22,914 nucleotides of DNA, taken from a virus. The stretch covers positions 1 through 22,914 of IMG/VR virus record IMGVR_UViG_3300015263_000347. One strand, written 5' to 3'. Positions 1 to 7,327 of this stretch are shown piece after piece. The notes below the pieces were generated by a model. The model had not been told where the DNA came from. It did not search any database and was given only the letters and a program-made list of their open reading frames with translations. The position numbers and the translations under genes are program-made. Numbering within the stretch: position 1 is the stretch's first letter; every line of letters starts with the position of its first letter.

Positions 1-20
1 CCAAGCGCAATCGCCGGGTC

Positions 21-206
21 ATGAAGGAAAGCACCTTCGACCGGTACTTCCCGACCTTCACTGATGCCGCCCAGTTTCAGTTGCAGCGGTTTGCGGAGGA
101 GGAGCGGGCCGCCTGTGACAGGCTGAATTATGCCATCAATCGCCGGGTGGCGTTTCGCGAGTGGCTGGCGAACAAGATACGGGAGGACGCAAATGACCCG
201 CGATAA
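21..206 (+). CDS. Small hypothetical phage protein, possibly 5'-truncated by the window edge
   Basis: This encodes 61 residues if the ATG at 21 is used, but the frame is open back to position 3, so the true start may lie outside the window. The protein is charged and probably helical, with an acidic patch (FAEEERAACDRL) and a basic C-terminal half. I see no signal peptide or membrane segment, and I do not recognise the family. No good ribosome site precedes the ATG at 21 within the visible bases, which also favours a start further upstream. Its end overlaps the next gene by 14 bases, as expected in a tightly packed phage operon. Function unknown. Confidence 0.6.
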   Translation: MKESTFDRYFPTFTDAAQFQLQRFAEEERAACDRLNYAINRRVAFREWLANKIREDANDPR

Positions 207-474
207 CAGAGAGGCACGGTGGGGCAACGAGCCATCCCATGAGTACCAGACGGGCGATGATGTTACCGTCATCGACAGGTTCGGCAACCACTGGGAGGGT
301 GTCCTGATGCACAGCGTCTCGATGTTTGCGGTCCCGAAGGCGGAGCCGATCACGATCCTGTCAATTGATGCGCCGGAAAGATCGGGCAAGCAGCTCTATC
401 AGAAAAAGCGCACGATCACGATTTACGAGCCGTCCATGCTGATACGAACCGAGGTGGTGACCAAGAATGCATGA
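193..474 (+). CDS. Small beta-rich hypothetical protein, paralogue of the next gene
   Basis: This encodes 93 residues. I chose the ATG at 193 because GGGAGG (180-185) lies just upstream and the start overlaps the preceding stop; the frame is open further back but without a better site. The sequence alternates short hydrophobic strands and turns: GDDVTVIDRFGNHWEGVLM near residues 17-35, then a basic middle and an ITIYEPSMLI strand. This resembles small SH3-like barrels, though that is inference. The downstream gene carries a matching GDEVFV...RGVLM segment, suggesting an ancient tandem duplication. Role unknown; no signal peptide or membrane segment, so it is probably cytoplasmic. Confidence 0.7.
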   Translation: MTRDNREARWGNEPSHEYQTGDDVTVIDRFGNHWEGVLMHSVSMFAVPKAEPITILSIDAPERSGKQLYQKKRTITIYEPSMLIRTEVVTKNA

Positions 475-697
475 GATCGTCACACCGCTGTTCAAAGAGG
501 GCGACGAGGTGTTCGTCGGTGATGGTGCCGCCATGCACCGCGGGGTGCTGATGAAGGACGTGTTCCCGACCGGTGGCCATCGAGACTGTATCTGGCTGAG
601 ACAGGACGACGGCGCGAATAGGCACAGGGTGCTGGTGGTAATGAGACCCGTTTGCATTTCCAAGGTAATCCTGAGGGACGATCATAGATGGCCATGA
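467..697 (+). CDS. Small beta-rich hypothetical protein, paralogue of the preceding gene
   Basis: This encodes 76 residues, and its ATG overlaps the end of the previous gene by 8 bases. The N-terminal half (GDEVFVGDGAAMHRGVLMKDV, residues 13-33) matches the spacing of the preceding protein: G-D-acidic-V, then V, D, then GVLM and V. The C-terminal half (HRVLVVMRPVCISKV) reads as two further beta strands. The purine-rich GAGGTGGTGA at 451-460 could serve as ribosome site. I know no family for it. The tandem position and shared motif suggest duplicated small barrel proteins, possibly binding nucleic acid or protein, but that is a guess. Confidence 0.7.
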   Translation: MHEIVTPLFKEGDEVFVGDGAAMHRGVLMKDVFPTGGHRDCIWLRQDDGANRHRVLVVMRPVCISKVILRDDHRWP

Positions 698-945
698 TTC
701 AAGGCATGAAGGTCATACAGAGCAGTCTGCTGATGGATCGCACCGTGGAGCCCAGAAGCTGGCGGGAGCGACTGCTGTCTTGGCCGTGGAGGCCGCTGGT
801 GCGCACCAAGGTTGTTTCGCGTCCATCAAAGAAAGCGATTATAACTGATGGCGTGATATTTGTGCACCCGGTGCTATATCGGCAGTTGGAGAGGCTGGGG
901 GCTTTCTCCAACGAGAAAGACATCCAGAAGGCGCTTTTCCACTGA
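688..945 (+). CDS. Small basic hypothetical protein
   Basis: This encodes 85 residues, overlapping the previous gene by 10 bases. It is basic in its first half (SWRERLLSWPWRPLVRTKVVSRPSKK), followed by a short beta segment (AIITDGVIFVHPVLY) and a helical end. The phrase DGVIFVHP...YRQLERLG looks like a small folded alpha/beta domain. No membrane segment or signal peptide is convincing. ATG codons at 688, 694 and 706 are all in frame; 688 follows GAGGGACGATCATAG and is the best supported. Function unknown. Its stop shares a base with the next start (TGATG), implying translational coupling. Confidence 0.65.
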   Translation: MAMIQGMKVIQSSLLMDRTVEPRSWRERLLSWPWRPLVRTKVVSRPSKKAIITDGVIFVHPVLYRQLERLGAFSNEKDIQKALFH

Positions 946-1136
946 TGGGCAGACGCGGCCTGCTAATGGGGGCTTGGAACGCGGGGTTCGTTTTCACCTG
1001 CATGCGCGGCATCTACCAGATCGGCACCTTCAGCGACGGCACCATGGACATCATTTTCAAGGCCACGATATTTGCTACCATCGTGGGGCTGATATGGCTC
1101 AAGGGCCACGAGATCATAGCGAGGATGGGCGAATGA
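945..1136 (+). CDS. Small single-pass membrane protein
   Basis: This encodes 63 residues and starts inside the stop codon of the previous gene (TGATG). The N-terminus is moderately hydrophobic (GLLMGAWNAGFVFTCM), and a clear transmembrane segment lies near residues 36-53 (IIFKATIFATIVGLIWLK), followed by a short charged tail. There is no lipobox or cleavage site. Phages often carry such inner-membrane proteins for lysis timing, superinfection exclusion or unknown purposes; nothing in the sequence separates these options. Its ribosome site would lie in the end of the preceding gene and is weak, so coupling is the likely start mechanism. Confidence 0.65.
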   Translation: MGRRGLLMGAWNAGFVFTCMRGIYQIGTFSDGTMDIIFKATIFATIVGLIWLKGHEIIARMGE

Positions 1137-1378
1137 ACGCCATACCGTACAAGCACATTTTCATCGAGATCGAGGTCTGCAGGGCCCGCGCGCGAGAGCT
1201 TGAGAACGAGAACCCGCTGGCGTCGATGGTGTTCCGGCGCCACGCCAAGATCATGGAAACTCTTCTGGAGGCGACGGTGGCAGCCAATCACTGGCTGTAC
1301 GGGGAGGAGGAAACCTGCCTCGGCTGCAAACTGGAACTTGTCGAGGAACTGGACAGTGAACTGGGAGAAAATGAATGA
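1133..1378 (+). CDS. Small acidic helical hypothetical protein
   Basis: This encodes 81 residues from the ATG at 1133, which overlaps the preceding stop (ATGA). The reading frame is open much further upstream, but the upstream part is a shadow of the previous genes, and this start has the purine-rich GAGGATGGGCGA before it. The protein is acidic and mostly helical (ARARELENENPLASMVFRRHAKIMETLLEATVAANHWLYG), ending in an acidic stretch with two cysteines (ETCLGCKLELVEEL). The CLGC pair could bind metal but lacks a second pair. No membrane segment. I do not recognise the family. Confidence 0.65.
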   Translation: MNAIPYKHIFIEIEVCRARARELENENPLASMVFRRHAKIMETLLEATVAANHWLYGEEETCLGCKLELVEELDSELGENE

Positions 1379-1512
1379 ATAACTTGGCATGGCTGGACAG
1401 GCTGTGGAAAAAGAACTGGTGGATCGGTAGTGTGCACGTCTACCTGTGGCCGTTCATTTACGTGCTGGCGTTCTGCCTGATGCTGGCCGCCTACCACTTC
1501 TGGGTGCGCTGA
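1375..1512 (+). CDS. 45-residue single-pass membrane protein
   Basis: A very short gene. It starts at the ATG at 1375, overlapping the previous stop, and ends in a TGA that overlaps the next start (TGATG at 1510-1514). GGGAGAAAATG just upstream gives a good ribosome site. The product has an aromatic, basic N-terminus (LWKKNWWIG) and then one long hydrophobic segment, roughly residues 20-42, rich in aliphatic and aromatic residues, ending HFWVR. This is a membrane-anchored micropeptide. The chain of start/stop overlaps on both sides supports that it is translated. Role unknown; lysis regulation and membrane protection are possibilities only. Confidence 0.65.
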   Translation: MNNLAWLDRLWKKNWWIGSVHVYLWPFIYVLAFCLMLAAYHFWVR

Positions 1513-1838
1513 TGAGCACTCGCTGGTTCGAGCCGAAGGATAGCTCCAACATCGTGCGCGTGGAGTACTGTGACGGCGGCAACAAGGTTCTCACGGTGTT
1601 CTTCAGGACCGCCATCTACGACTACGAGAACGTGGACGCCGAAATCTACAACGAGCTGGAGACCACCTACACCGACGGCGAGTCCGTGGGTAAGGCATTC
1701 AACAGGCTGGTGCGTGGTAAGATCGACGGCGTGAAACGCTTACCGCCGCAGTGCTTCGTGCCGGTGGTTGACATCCCCGAGGGACAAGAGGATGACGGAT
1801 TGGATTCTGGCGGTCCTAGTACTGACCCAGCTGACTGA
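1512..1838 (+). CDS. KTSC-domain protein
   Basis: This encodes 108 residues from the ATG at 1512, which overlaps the stop of the 45-residue gene. The first 75 residues follow the small KTSC domain pattern: an early serine pair (DSSNIVRVEY), a strand (KVLTVFFRTAIYDYENV), a helix (AEIYNELE) and the end motif ESVGKAFNRLVRGK. KTSC domains occur alone or fused to enzymes in bacteria and phages, and their biochemical role is not established. The tail (residues 80-108) is proline- and acid-rich and probably disordered. Its last 47 bases overlap the next gene. Likely cytoplasmic. I am fairly sure of the domain and have no function to assign. Confidence 0.78.
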   Translation: MSTRWFEPKDSSNIVRVEYCDGGNKVLTVFFRTAIYDYENVDAEIYNELETTYTDGESVGKAFNRLVRGKIDGVKRLPPQCFVPVVDIPEGQEDDGLDSGGPSTDPAD

Positions 1839-2031
1839 CGGGCATATACACCCGACCATGACGGAGACCCGCCTCTCCAGCGAGTCGGCATGCCGCCTTG
1901 CCCTTCAGGATGTCGAGGAGGGCCTGCGCCAGAGGGTTGTCACCGGTCAGGAGCCGAAGATCATCGGCTACACGGTGGAGTGTCGCAAGGTGGGAATGGA
2001 ATCGCAACTGGAAGACCTCAACGAACAGTAA
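1792..2031 (+). CDS. Small exported protein with a paired cysteine
   Basis: This encodes 79 residues from the ATG at 1792, chosen because GAGGGACAAGAGG sits just upstream and because this start gives a short signal-like N-terminus (MTDWILAVLVLTQLTDG). An in-frame ATG at 1768 would add eight charged residues and spoil that. The mature part is helical and has exactly two cysteines, at residues 34 and 64, consistent with one disulfide bond in the periplasm. The n-region lacks a positive charge, so export is plausible but not certain. It overlaps the KTSC gene by 47 bases in another frame. Many phages encode such small periplasmic proteins with no known role. Confidence 0.6.
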   Translation: MTDWILAVLVLTQLTDGHIHPTMTETRLSSESACRLALQDVEEGLRQRVVTGQEPKIIGYTVECRKVGMESQLEDLNEQ

Positions 2032-2036
2032 TTCGT

Positions 2037-2080
2037 TGCCACCTTCCTGATATCATATCGCCTGACAATTCGCGGTGGCA
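2037..2080 (+). promoter_or_regulatory. Extended -10 promoter inside a hairpin that hides a ribosome site
   Basis: TGATATCAT at 2048-2056 fits an extended -10 element (TG, one base, then TATCAT) with no clear -35. It lies between the arms of a perfect 7-base inverted repeat, TGCCACC (2037-2043) and GGTGGCA (2074-2080). The right arm contains the only ribosome-site-like bases before the ATG at 2083. Transcripts from upstream could fold the site away, while transcripts starting near 2063 would lack the left arm. The sequence features are seen; the regulation is inference. Confidence 0.35.
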
Positions 2081-2082
2081 CA

Positions 2083-2346
2083 ATGGACTCCGTCTTCAAA
2101 CTGAGGTTCTCCCGACGAGGAACCACCATAGCGGTGAGAGAAATCGTCGGTATCGCACCCAGCTTCGAGGTGGCTGTCAAGACAGGCATAGCGACATTCG
2201 ACAGGGCCGTTGTTTCGGCCGGTGAGGACCCGAGCATATACTCGCTACTCTCAGTCGAGCACGTCGGAAAACTGAAGTTCATTGTTCCGCCCGCACCACA
2301 ACCAGACACGGGCGGTTTCGATTCGGAATCGATAAACATGCAATGA
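2083..2346 (+). CDS. Hypothetical protein upstream of the tail cassette
   Basis: This encodes 87 residues. It follows the largest gap so far (51 bases), which holds a possible promoter and a hairpin. The protein is alpha/beta in pattern, with a helical core (PSFEVAVKTGIATFDRAVVSAGED) and strands (KLKFIVPPAP), and a low-complexity C-terminus. It has no membrane segment, signal peptide or cysteine. The stop overlaps the next ATG (ATGA at 2343-2346). I do not recognise the family. Its position at the head of the tail-gene block suggests it is expressed late with the spike genes. Confidence 0.65.
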   Translation: MDSVFKLRFSRRGTTIAVREIVGIAPSFEVAVKTGIATFDRAVVSAGEDPSIYSLLSVEHVGKLKFIVPPAPQPDTGGFDSESINMQ

Positions 2347-2627
2347 ATTTTTCGGAAAATGTGATCGCGGCAGTACTGGGCCTGTGTCTCCACCTCATGA
2401 TCAAGTGGGCGGAGGCAAGAAAGGGCGATCAAAAACCCGGACTCATCGAGTACATCAAGACCGTACCGGCACAATCTGGGGTTGCTTTCTTTGCGGCCGC
2501 CAGCGTGTTCTGGGTTGCATATACGATGGAGTGGCTAAGCCCCGGAATGGCGTTCGCCGCCGGCTACATGGGTAACTCCTTTGCCGACAACATCGCCAAG
2601 CAGTTCTCCGTGCCGGGAGGTAAGTAA
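2343..2627 (+). CDS. Small three-segment membrane protein, holin-like
   Basis: This encodes 94 residues. Hydrophobic segments lie near residues 6-21, 46-63 and 66-82, with a basic loop (KWAEARKGDQK) between the first and second and a short charged tail. Three short helices and under 100 residues match the general build of class I phage holins, which form lethal holes in the inner membrane. However, no endolysin lies beside it, and other small phage membrane proteins look alike, so holin is a hypothesis. Translation is probably coupled to the previous gene through the ATGA overlap, and to the tailspike through TAATG at its end. Confidence 0.65.
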   Translation: MNFSENVIAAVLGLCLHLMIKWAEARKGDQKPGLIEYIKTVPAQSGVAFFAAASVFWVAYTMEWLSPGMAFAAGYMGNSFADNIAKQFSVPGGK

Positions 2628-5167
2628 TGGGCCTGATAGGTGGAAACGACGCAATTCCGAACATAGCGCCCCCAAACGAGGCGCCAGTTTGGACAAGCAC
2701 CCCAACGCCGGGATTTGTTGATGGGGTTGGCGGCACCTACGACCTGAACGCGCATGTGTTCGATGCCGAGGGAGACACCCTTACGTTCTCCCTGAACGGG
2801 GCATCTGCCGCGTTGCCAACCGGCGTTACCCTGTCATCCGCGGGCACTCTTACAGGAACCGCCAGCGTGGTTGAGGGAACAATCACCGGCATTCTGTTCG
2901 ACGTGAACGACGGTACCAACGGGGACGTGACGAGCGCCTCCGTCACCATTACTGTTACCCAGCAGGTCACCAACGCAGACCTGCGCTCGTTCGGTTACAG
3001 GTTGGTCGATGACTACGCAGGGGTAGACCCCACTGGCACGGTAGAGTGCAGCGCAGCGATCAACACCGCCATCGCCGACTCCATCGATGACGGTATTCCG
3101 CTGCTGTTCTCCGCTAATGCGGTCTATCGCTGCAACGACTCGATCCTGCTTGGAATGTTTGCCGCAAGCAATAGCACGTCCAAGCGTTTTGCGTGCTTGG
3201 GACTTGGAGGTAAGGGCACCAGTAGGGCGAGACCAAAACTCAAGCTTGATAATGGTGTAACGGCGTTCAAAAGCGGAACGGAGCGCCCGTTCGTATGTAT
3301 ACGACGTTTCACGGCTGGAGCAACCAGCTGGCCGAGCGACCCACTGAACGATTCCGGCGTGAACCAAAGTCAGGCTAACGTCCTGTTCAACTGTTACTGG
3401 CACAACATCGATATCGATTGTGGAACCGGTAACGTGGACTGCATCGGAATGTATGCGCCAGTTGCGCAGCGCTGCTTCCTGTCGGAAACAACCATTACCG
3501 CAAACGATGCAAAGGTGGGATTGCATGGTGTCGGTGGCCGCAACTCGCCGTGGATGGACCTCAAGATCATCGGCGGTGTTACCCAGATTCGCAACATGGA
3601 TATTCTGTCGCGTGACGGCTCTGGTGGATCGATGATCGCGGGTCTGGAACTTGTTGGTGACGCAAACACTGTTACGCCCATACAGACTCAGGACTTCATC
3701 CCGCTGACAATCGTTGGTTTCAAAATTACGCAGGTCAACTCGAATCCCATCTGGACCGCATACAATTTCAGCCGCACCGGTTATGGTCAGCTGGTAATGT
3801 TCGACGGACAGATCGAGACCGGCGGCGGTACGGTATTCAGCAACGCCGCCGGCAAGAACGTCTACCTGCGCAACGTGTACGTCAGCGGCAGTGACAATCT
3901 TGTACAGTCAGGTTCCGAGGCGGTGGTGACTGGTAGCGGTACGTGGAAAACCATCAATGAGTACGCGTACTGTGACCAGTCCATCGAGAATGCCGCGGCA
4001 AGCATCTACGAAACCTACAACATGCTGTCTGGCACAATCAATCGTACCAAGGAACCAGTTACGTCCATTTCCAACGCGGCTGGAGCGCCAACGGTTGATT
4101 GGGTTGCGCGTCACTCGATTATCCTGCCACGAGTCGATCAGGCCGCTTTTGAGAACATAGCCGATCACGGCGCCACAATCGGTGCAATCACACTGTCGTC
4201 GTTTGGCGCTTCCGCGGCGGAAGATTTGACAGACTCTCGGGCAGCGATTCAGGCCGCAATCACTGCGGCAGAGTCGGCCGGACACAACCGCGTGTTTTTC
4301 CCATCCGGGTGTGTGTCTGTGAGTTCTCCGGGCATTGTGATGAACGCAGACACAGTTCTGTTCGGTACGGACTTCTGGACGCCACGCATAGTTCCGCACG
4401 CAAGCTGGACGCCAACCAGTCAGGTGTATGTTGTAACAAGCGCCAACAGCGCATCTGGGGCAGCACATTACTCACAGTTGCGTATTGTCAACCCAGTCAA
4501 GAGGGCCGGAGATTCAAGCGCATCGAGCGCTGATTCAAACGACTGGTTTAGCTGGACACTATGGCAGACCGGAAAGAACTCATCCAGTGTTATGCCTCAG
4601 AGGGACAGGGAGTTCCAGACACCGTCCATTCCATGTAACCCGAAGATTGCGTACTCGTTTGCCAACAATGCCGGCGGTAAGCATTTCGGTATGAGTGACA
4701 CCGATGGCAGGCAGTTCGGTAACGTCAGTTGCAGGTCATTCAAGATAGAAAACACATTCAATCCGCTGCATCTGTATGGCTGCAACATGGAAATCTCGAA
4801 GTCAGGCGCGGTAGATGCTACAGTGAACATGGAAATCCAGAACAGCAGTAACATCAGGGTGTACAACTGTAAACGAGAGGGCCACGCAGCCACGGCGCTT
4901 ATCAACGATTCAGACAATGTGGCGTTTATGGGGTTTGGTCGTCAGGAGGCGGACGTTGCTGGATACGTGTTTCGCTTCCAAGGTGGCACTGACAACTGTC
5001 TGCTGGCGCTCGCTACTCAGGATCAGGCCGGAAAAACCACGCTAACAGGATATGGAATGCCTGAGGAAGACATCACCAGCGACCCCGGACTGAATATCAT
5101 TACATGGCCTGATGGGTGTTGCGTATACAAACGTGGCACACTCAACGATGTCGTGATGGAGATATAA
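2627..5167 (+). CDS. Tailspike: Ig-like domain plus two pectate-lyase-type beta-helix units
   Basis: This encodes 846 residues with a strong ribosome site (GGGAGGTAAG) and a TAATG overlap with the holin-like gene. Residues about 18-112 form an Ig/cadherin-like domain, with the motif DAEGDTLTFSL followed by LPTGVTLSSAGTLTGT, typical of putative Ig domains. Residues about 118-500 open with DLRSFGYRLVDDYAGVDPTG and an AAINTAIADS helix, the usual start of a pectate-lyase-3-type right-handed beta helix. A second such start occurs near residue 505 (FGASAAEDLTDSRAAIQAAI, then VFFPSG). Such proteins bind and often cut host surface polysaccharide, and work as trimers at the virion tail. No catalytic residues can be named by eye. 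Confidence 0.85.
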   Translation: MGLIGGNDAIPNIAPPNEAPVWTSTPTPGFVDGVGGTYDLNAHVFDAEGDTLTFSLNGASAALPTGVTLSSAGTLTGTASVVEGTITGILFDVNDGTNGDVTSASVTITVTQQVTNADLRSFGYRLVDDYAGVDPTGTVECSAAINTAIADSIDDGIPLLFSANAVYRCNDSILLGMFAASNSTSKRFACLGLGGKGTSRARPKLKLDNGVTAFKSGTERPFVCIRRFTAGATSWPSDPLNDSGVNQSQANVLFNCYWHNIDIDCGTGNVDCIGMYAPVAQRCFLSETTITANDAKVGLHGVGGRNSPWMDLKIIGGVTQIRNMDILSRDGSGGSMIAGLELVGDANTVTPIQTQDFIPLTIVGFKITQVNSNPIWTAYNFSRTGYGQLVMFDGQIETGGGTVFSNAAGKNVYLRNVYVSGSDNLVQSGSEAVVTGSGTWKTINEYAYCDQSIENAAASIYETYNMLSGTINRTKEPVTSISNAAGAPTVDWVARHSIILPRVDQAAFENIADHGATIGAITLSSFGASAAEDLTDSRAAIQAAITAAESAGHNRVFFPSGCVSVSSPGIVMNADTVLFGTDFWTPRIVPHASWTPTSQVYVVTSANSASGAAHYSQLRIVNPVKRAGDSSASSADSNDWFSWTLWQTGKNSSSVMPQRDREFQTPSIPCNPKIAYSFANNAGGKHFGMSDTDGRQFGNVSCRSFKIENTFNPLHLYGCNMEISKSGAVDATVNMEIQNSSNIRVYNCKREGHAATALINDSDNVAFMGFGRQEADVAGYVFRFQGGTDNCLLALATQDQAGKTTLTGYGMPEEDITSDPGLNIITWPDGCCVYKRGTLNDVVMEI

Positions 5168-6418
5168 ATGAAGGTCAGGATGGGATCGGGTGTTCTCGCT
5201 GCCGACACAACGGCCACAGATGTAACGTGGTCTGGGCTTGGTACTCCAGACGCTGCAATCGTTGTTGCGACCATCAATACCTCCCTCGATGGACAGCAGG
5301 CCGGCATTGCCGCCTCCATCGGGTACACAGACTTCACCACCCAGTTCTGCATCACGTACTCGCACGAGGACGGTCTATCAACTCGACGTGCACGCAACGG
5401 AAGTGATACGTCGCACATACTTGCAGTACATGACGACAACTCAGACGCGTTCGACAGGCAGGCTACAATCTCTGCGATCACGGATGGTATTCGACTGACG
5501 CCAACAGCATCCGGAAACGTGAAGTCGTTCATCGTGATTGCGTTCTTTGGTGGCAGCTGGAACTGTTTCCAAAAGTCGTCAACGCAGTCGGTGGCCGGCA
5601 CGGAAGTGTTTGCGCACGGACTCGGCACCAAGCCAAACTTCGGATTCTTCGCTTGCTCTGATGCCTATAACGCAGCGGGCAACGTCGGGGCAGAGGTCGG
5701 TTGGGGTATGTTCACCGATGACGGCACCATTGTGCAGCGCGCGTTCGGAATGGACTACACAGCTGGCGGTACAGGCACGGCTGGATCATACGGCATTCTC
5801 AACACGAACAGGGTATGTTCAACCATTGATAGCGCAGCTCAGGACTTCGGTTTCGAGCTTACAGGAAACGATGCAACCAACGTAACCCTTACGGTACGTG
5901 ATGTCGCAACGGTCGCCAATCTAGTTGGTGGTCTGGTGTGTCTGTCATCAGAGAGCGTGAAGCTTGCAACCGTGAACAGCCCAAACTCTGCCGCGTCAGA
6001 CTGGAACGTGAACGATACAACGTTTACGCCTCAGGCGGTCATTGGAATCCTGACTGGGCTATCTACCGCCGATTCGGTGGACCCATCCGATCCGGGCGGA
6101 TGTGTGACTCCGTTCTTCGGTATGAGCGATCAGGGCGTGGAAATATCTGCCTCAACCAGATTGAACGATGGCTCAGACCCTGCCGAAGCGGACTCATACA
6201 TTGACTCCAATGAGGTAAGATTGCTTGACGTTACCGGGTTCAATTACCTGTACCAGTGGGCGAACCCGAGTTTCACTACAGACGGATTTGACGTTGCGGC
6301 AGCGGACATAACGGCCGCGAGCGCATCAACTCACCTGTTCCCGATGCTGTTTATTGGCCAAGAGGCCGCAGGTCAGGGCGCAGCGATGTACCACCACCTA
6401 CGTAATATGGGGTCATAG
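5168..6418 (+). CDS. Virion tail or fibre protein made of three internal repeats
   Basis: This encodes 416 residues and starts directly after the tailspike stop. It is rich in Gly, Ala, Thr, Ser and Asp, with no membrane segment. Three units of about 105-115 residues can be traced, near residues 23-128, 150-256 and 285-395. Each runs from a GLG- or FTPQ-type opening strand, through GMSD or GMFTDD-like loops with an S-x-R element, to a DGF/DGIRL-like strand and a closing hydrophobic strand (VIAFFGG, GGLVCLSS, MLFIGQE). Repeated beta units like this are common in phage surface proteins. Its place between spike and fibre genes supports a virion role. Exact function, receptor binding or structural, is unknown. 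Confidence 0.75.
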   Translation: MKVRMGSGVLAADTTATDVTWSGLGTPDAAIVVATINTSLDGQQAGIAASIGYTDFTTQFCITYSHEDGLSTRRARNGSDTSHILAVHDDNSDAFDRQATISAITDGIRLTPTASGNVKSFIVIAFFGGSWNCFQKSSTQSVAGTEVFAHGLGTKPNFGFFACSDAYNAAGNVGAEVGWGMFTDDGTIVQRAFGMDYTAGGTGTAGSYGILNTNRVCSTIDSAAQDFGFELTGNDATNVTLTVRDVATVANLVGGLVCLSSESVKLATVNSPNSAASDWNVNDTTFTPQAVIGILTGLSTADSVDPSDPGGCVTPFFGMSDQGVEISASTRLNDGSDPAEADSYIDSNEVRLLDVTGFNYLYQWANPSFTTDGFDVAAADITAASASTHLFPMLFIGQEAAGQGAAMYHHLRNMGS

Positions 6419-6421
6419 AGC

Positions 6422-7327
6422 ATGAACCACCTAAGACAATCAACCGCATCGCAGGCGAGGACCATGGGTCCGTTTGTCGATGACACCGACTTCAAGACCT
6501 TGGAGACCGCCCTCACGATTGCCAACACCGATGTGAAGCTGTCCAAGAACGGTGCGTCGTCGGTCAACAAAAACTCCGGTGGTGGAACGCACATCGCCAA
6601 CGGCGAGTACTCGTTCACGTTCGATGCGACAGACACCAACACGGTTGGTGAGTTGACGGCGATCATCTCGGTCGCTGGAGCGCTGGTTGTAAAGAAGACC
6701 TTCTTCGTGCTGTCGGCTGTTGTATATGACGCCATATACGGAAGTTCGCCAACGCTGCTAACCGCAAAGGACATCGGCCAGCTGTACGAGTCAACGGTTG
6801 CAACCGTTACCTCGCAGACGGAGTTCATCATGACCGACTCCATCGTCAGCGACGGCAACTGGATCGGCCAGACGGTAACCATCGAGGACGCATCGACAGG
6901 CGAGGCTGTGGTTCGCTACGTGGTGGATGTGGTCCAGTCAACCAAGACCATCATCATCAACACTAACTGCCCGTTTACGGTGGTGGCGACAGACATACTC
7001 AGGGTCGAGAGCAGGCAGCACCCGGCCTATGCGCTAAATGCCTACGATCCGCCAACCAAGACCGAGATGGACACGGCAGAGAACAACATCCTGAGCAAGA
7101 TGCGCGCCTACACGCGACTGCTTGCAAGGAACGATACCGCCGTTACCACGGACCAAGCGGTCGAGCTGGCGGCAATCAATGCCGACGACGGCGCCGGGGC
7201 TGGAGATTACAACAACCAGACCGACTCTCTGGAGGCCATCGATGCCGGCGTGAACGTCACCGAGATCAATGGCGGAACGGTGTACGGCGCCGGAACATCC
7301 GGCGACAAGTGGCGTGGTACGCCATAG
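6422..7327 (+). CDS. Tail fibre/baseplate-type virion protein
   Basis: This encodes 301 residues. The N-terminal part (LRQSTASQARTMGPFVDDTD, then LTIANTDVKLSKNGAS, GTHIANGEYSFTFDATDT and VGELTAIISVAGA) is a pattern I know from many phage and prophage structural proteins of the tail-fibre region, where it forms an Ig-like beta domain. A central part (about 115-200) is a second beta domain (IGQTVTIEDASTGEAVVRYV), followed by a short helical stretch (TEMDTAENNILSKMRAYTRLLARNDTAV) and an Ala/Asp-rich end. It probably attaches or extends the spike. The start lies three bases after the previous stop, and the C-terminal 14 bases overlap a lipoprotein gene. Confidence 0.78.
   Translation: MNHLRQSTASQARTMGPFVDDTDFKTLETALTIANTDVKLSKNGASSVNKNSGGGTHIANGEYSFTFDATDTNTVGELTAIISVAGALVVKKTFFVLSAVVYDAIYGSSPTLLTAKDIGQLYESTVATVTSQTEFIMTDSIVSDGNWIGQTVTIEDASTGEAVVRYVVDVVQSTKTIIINTNCPFTVVATDILRVESRQHPAYALNAYDPPTKTEMDTAENNILSKMRAYTRLLARNDTAVTTDQAVELAAINADDGAGAGDYNNQTDSLEAIDAGVNVTEINGGTVYGAGTSGDKWRGTP

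Noticed and set aside
8-148. Direct repeat CAATCGCCGGGT at 8-19 and 137-148, in the same frame
   Set aside because: Only 12 bases, with no similarity around it; it could be codon-level coincidence in an N-R-R-V motif.
2834-3526. 230-codon minus-strand frame opposite the tailspike
   Set aside because: It is a shadow of a well-supported spike gene, with cysteine-rich low-plausibility sequence and no start signals. All other genes are on the plus strand.
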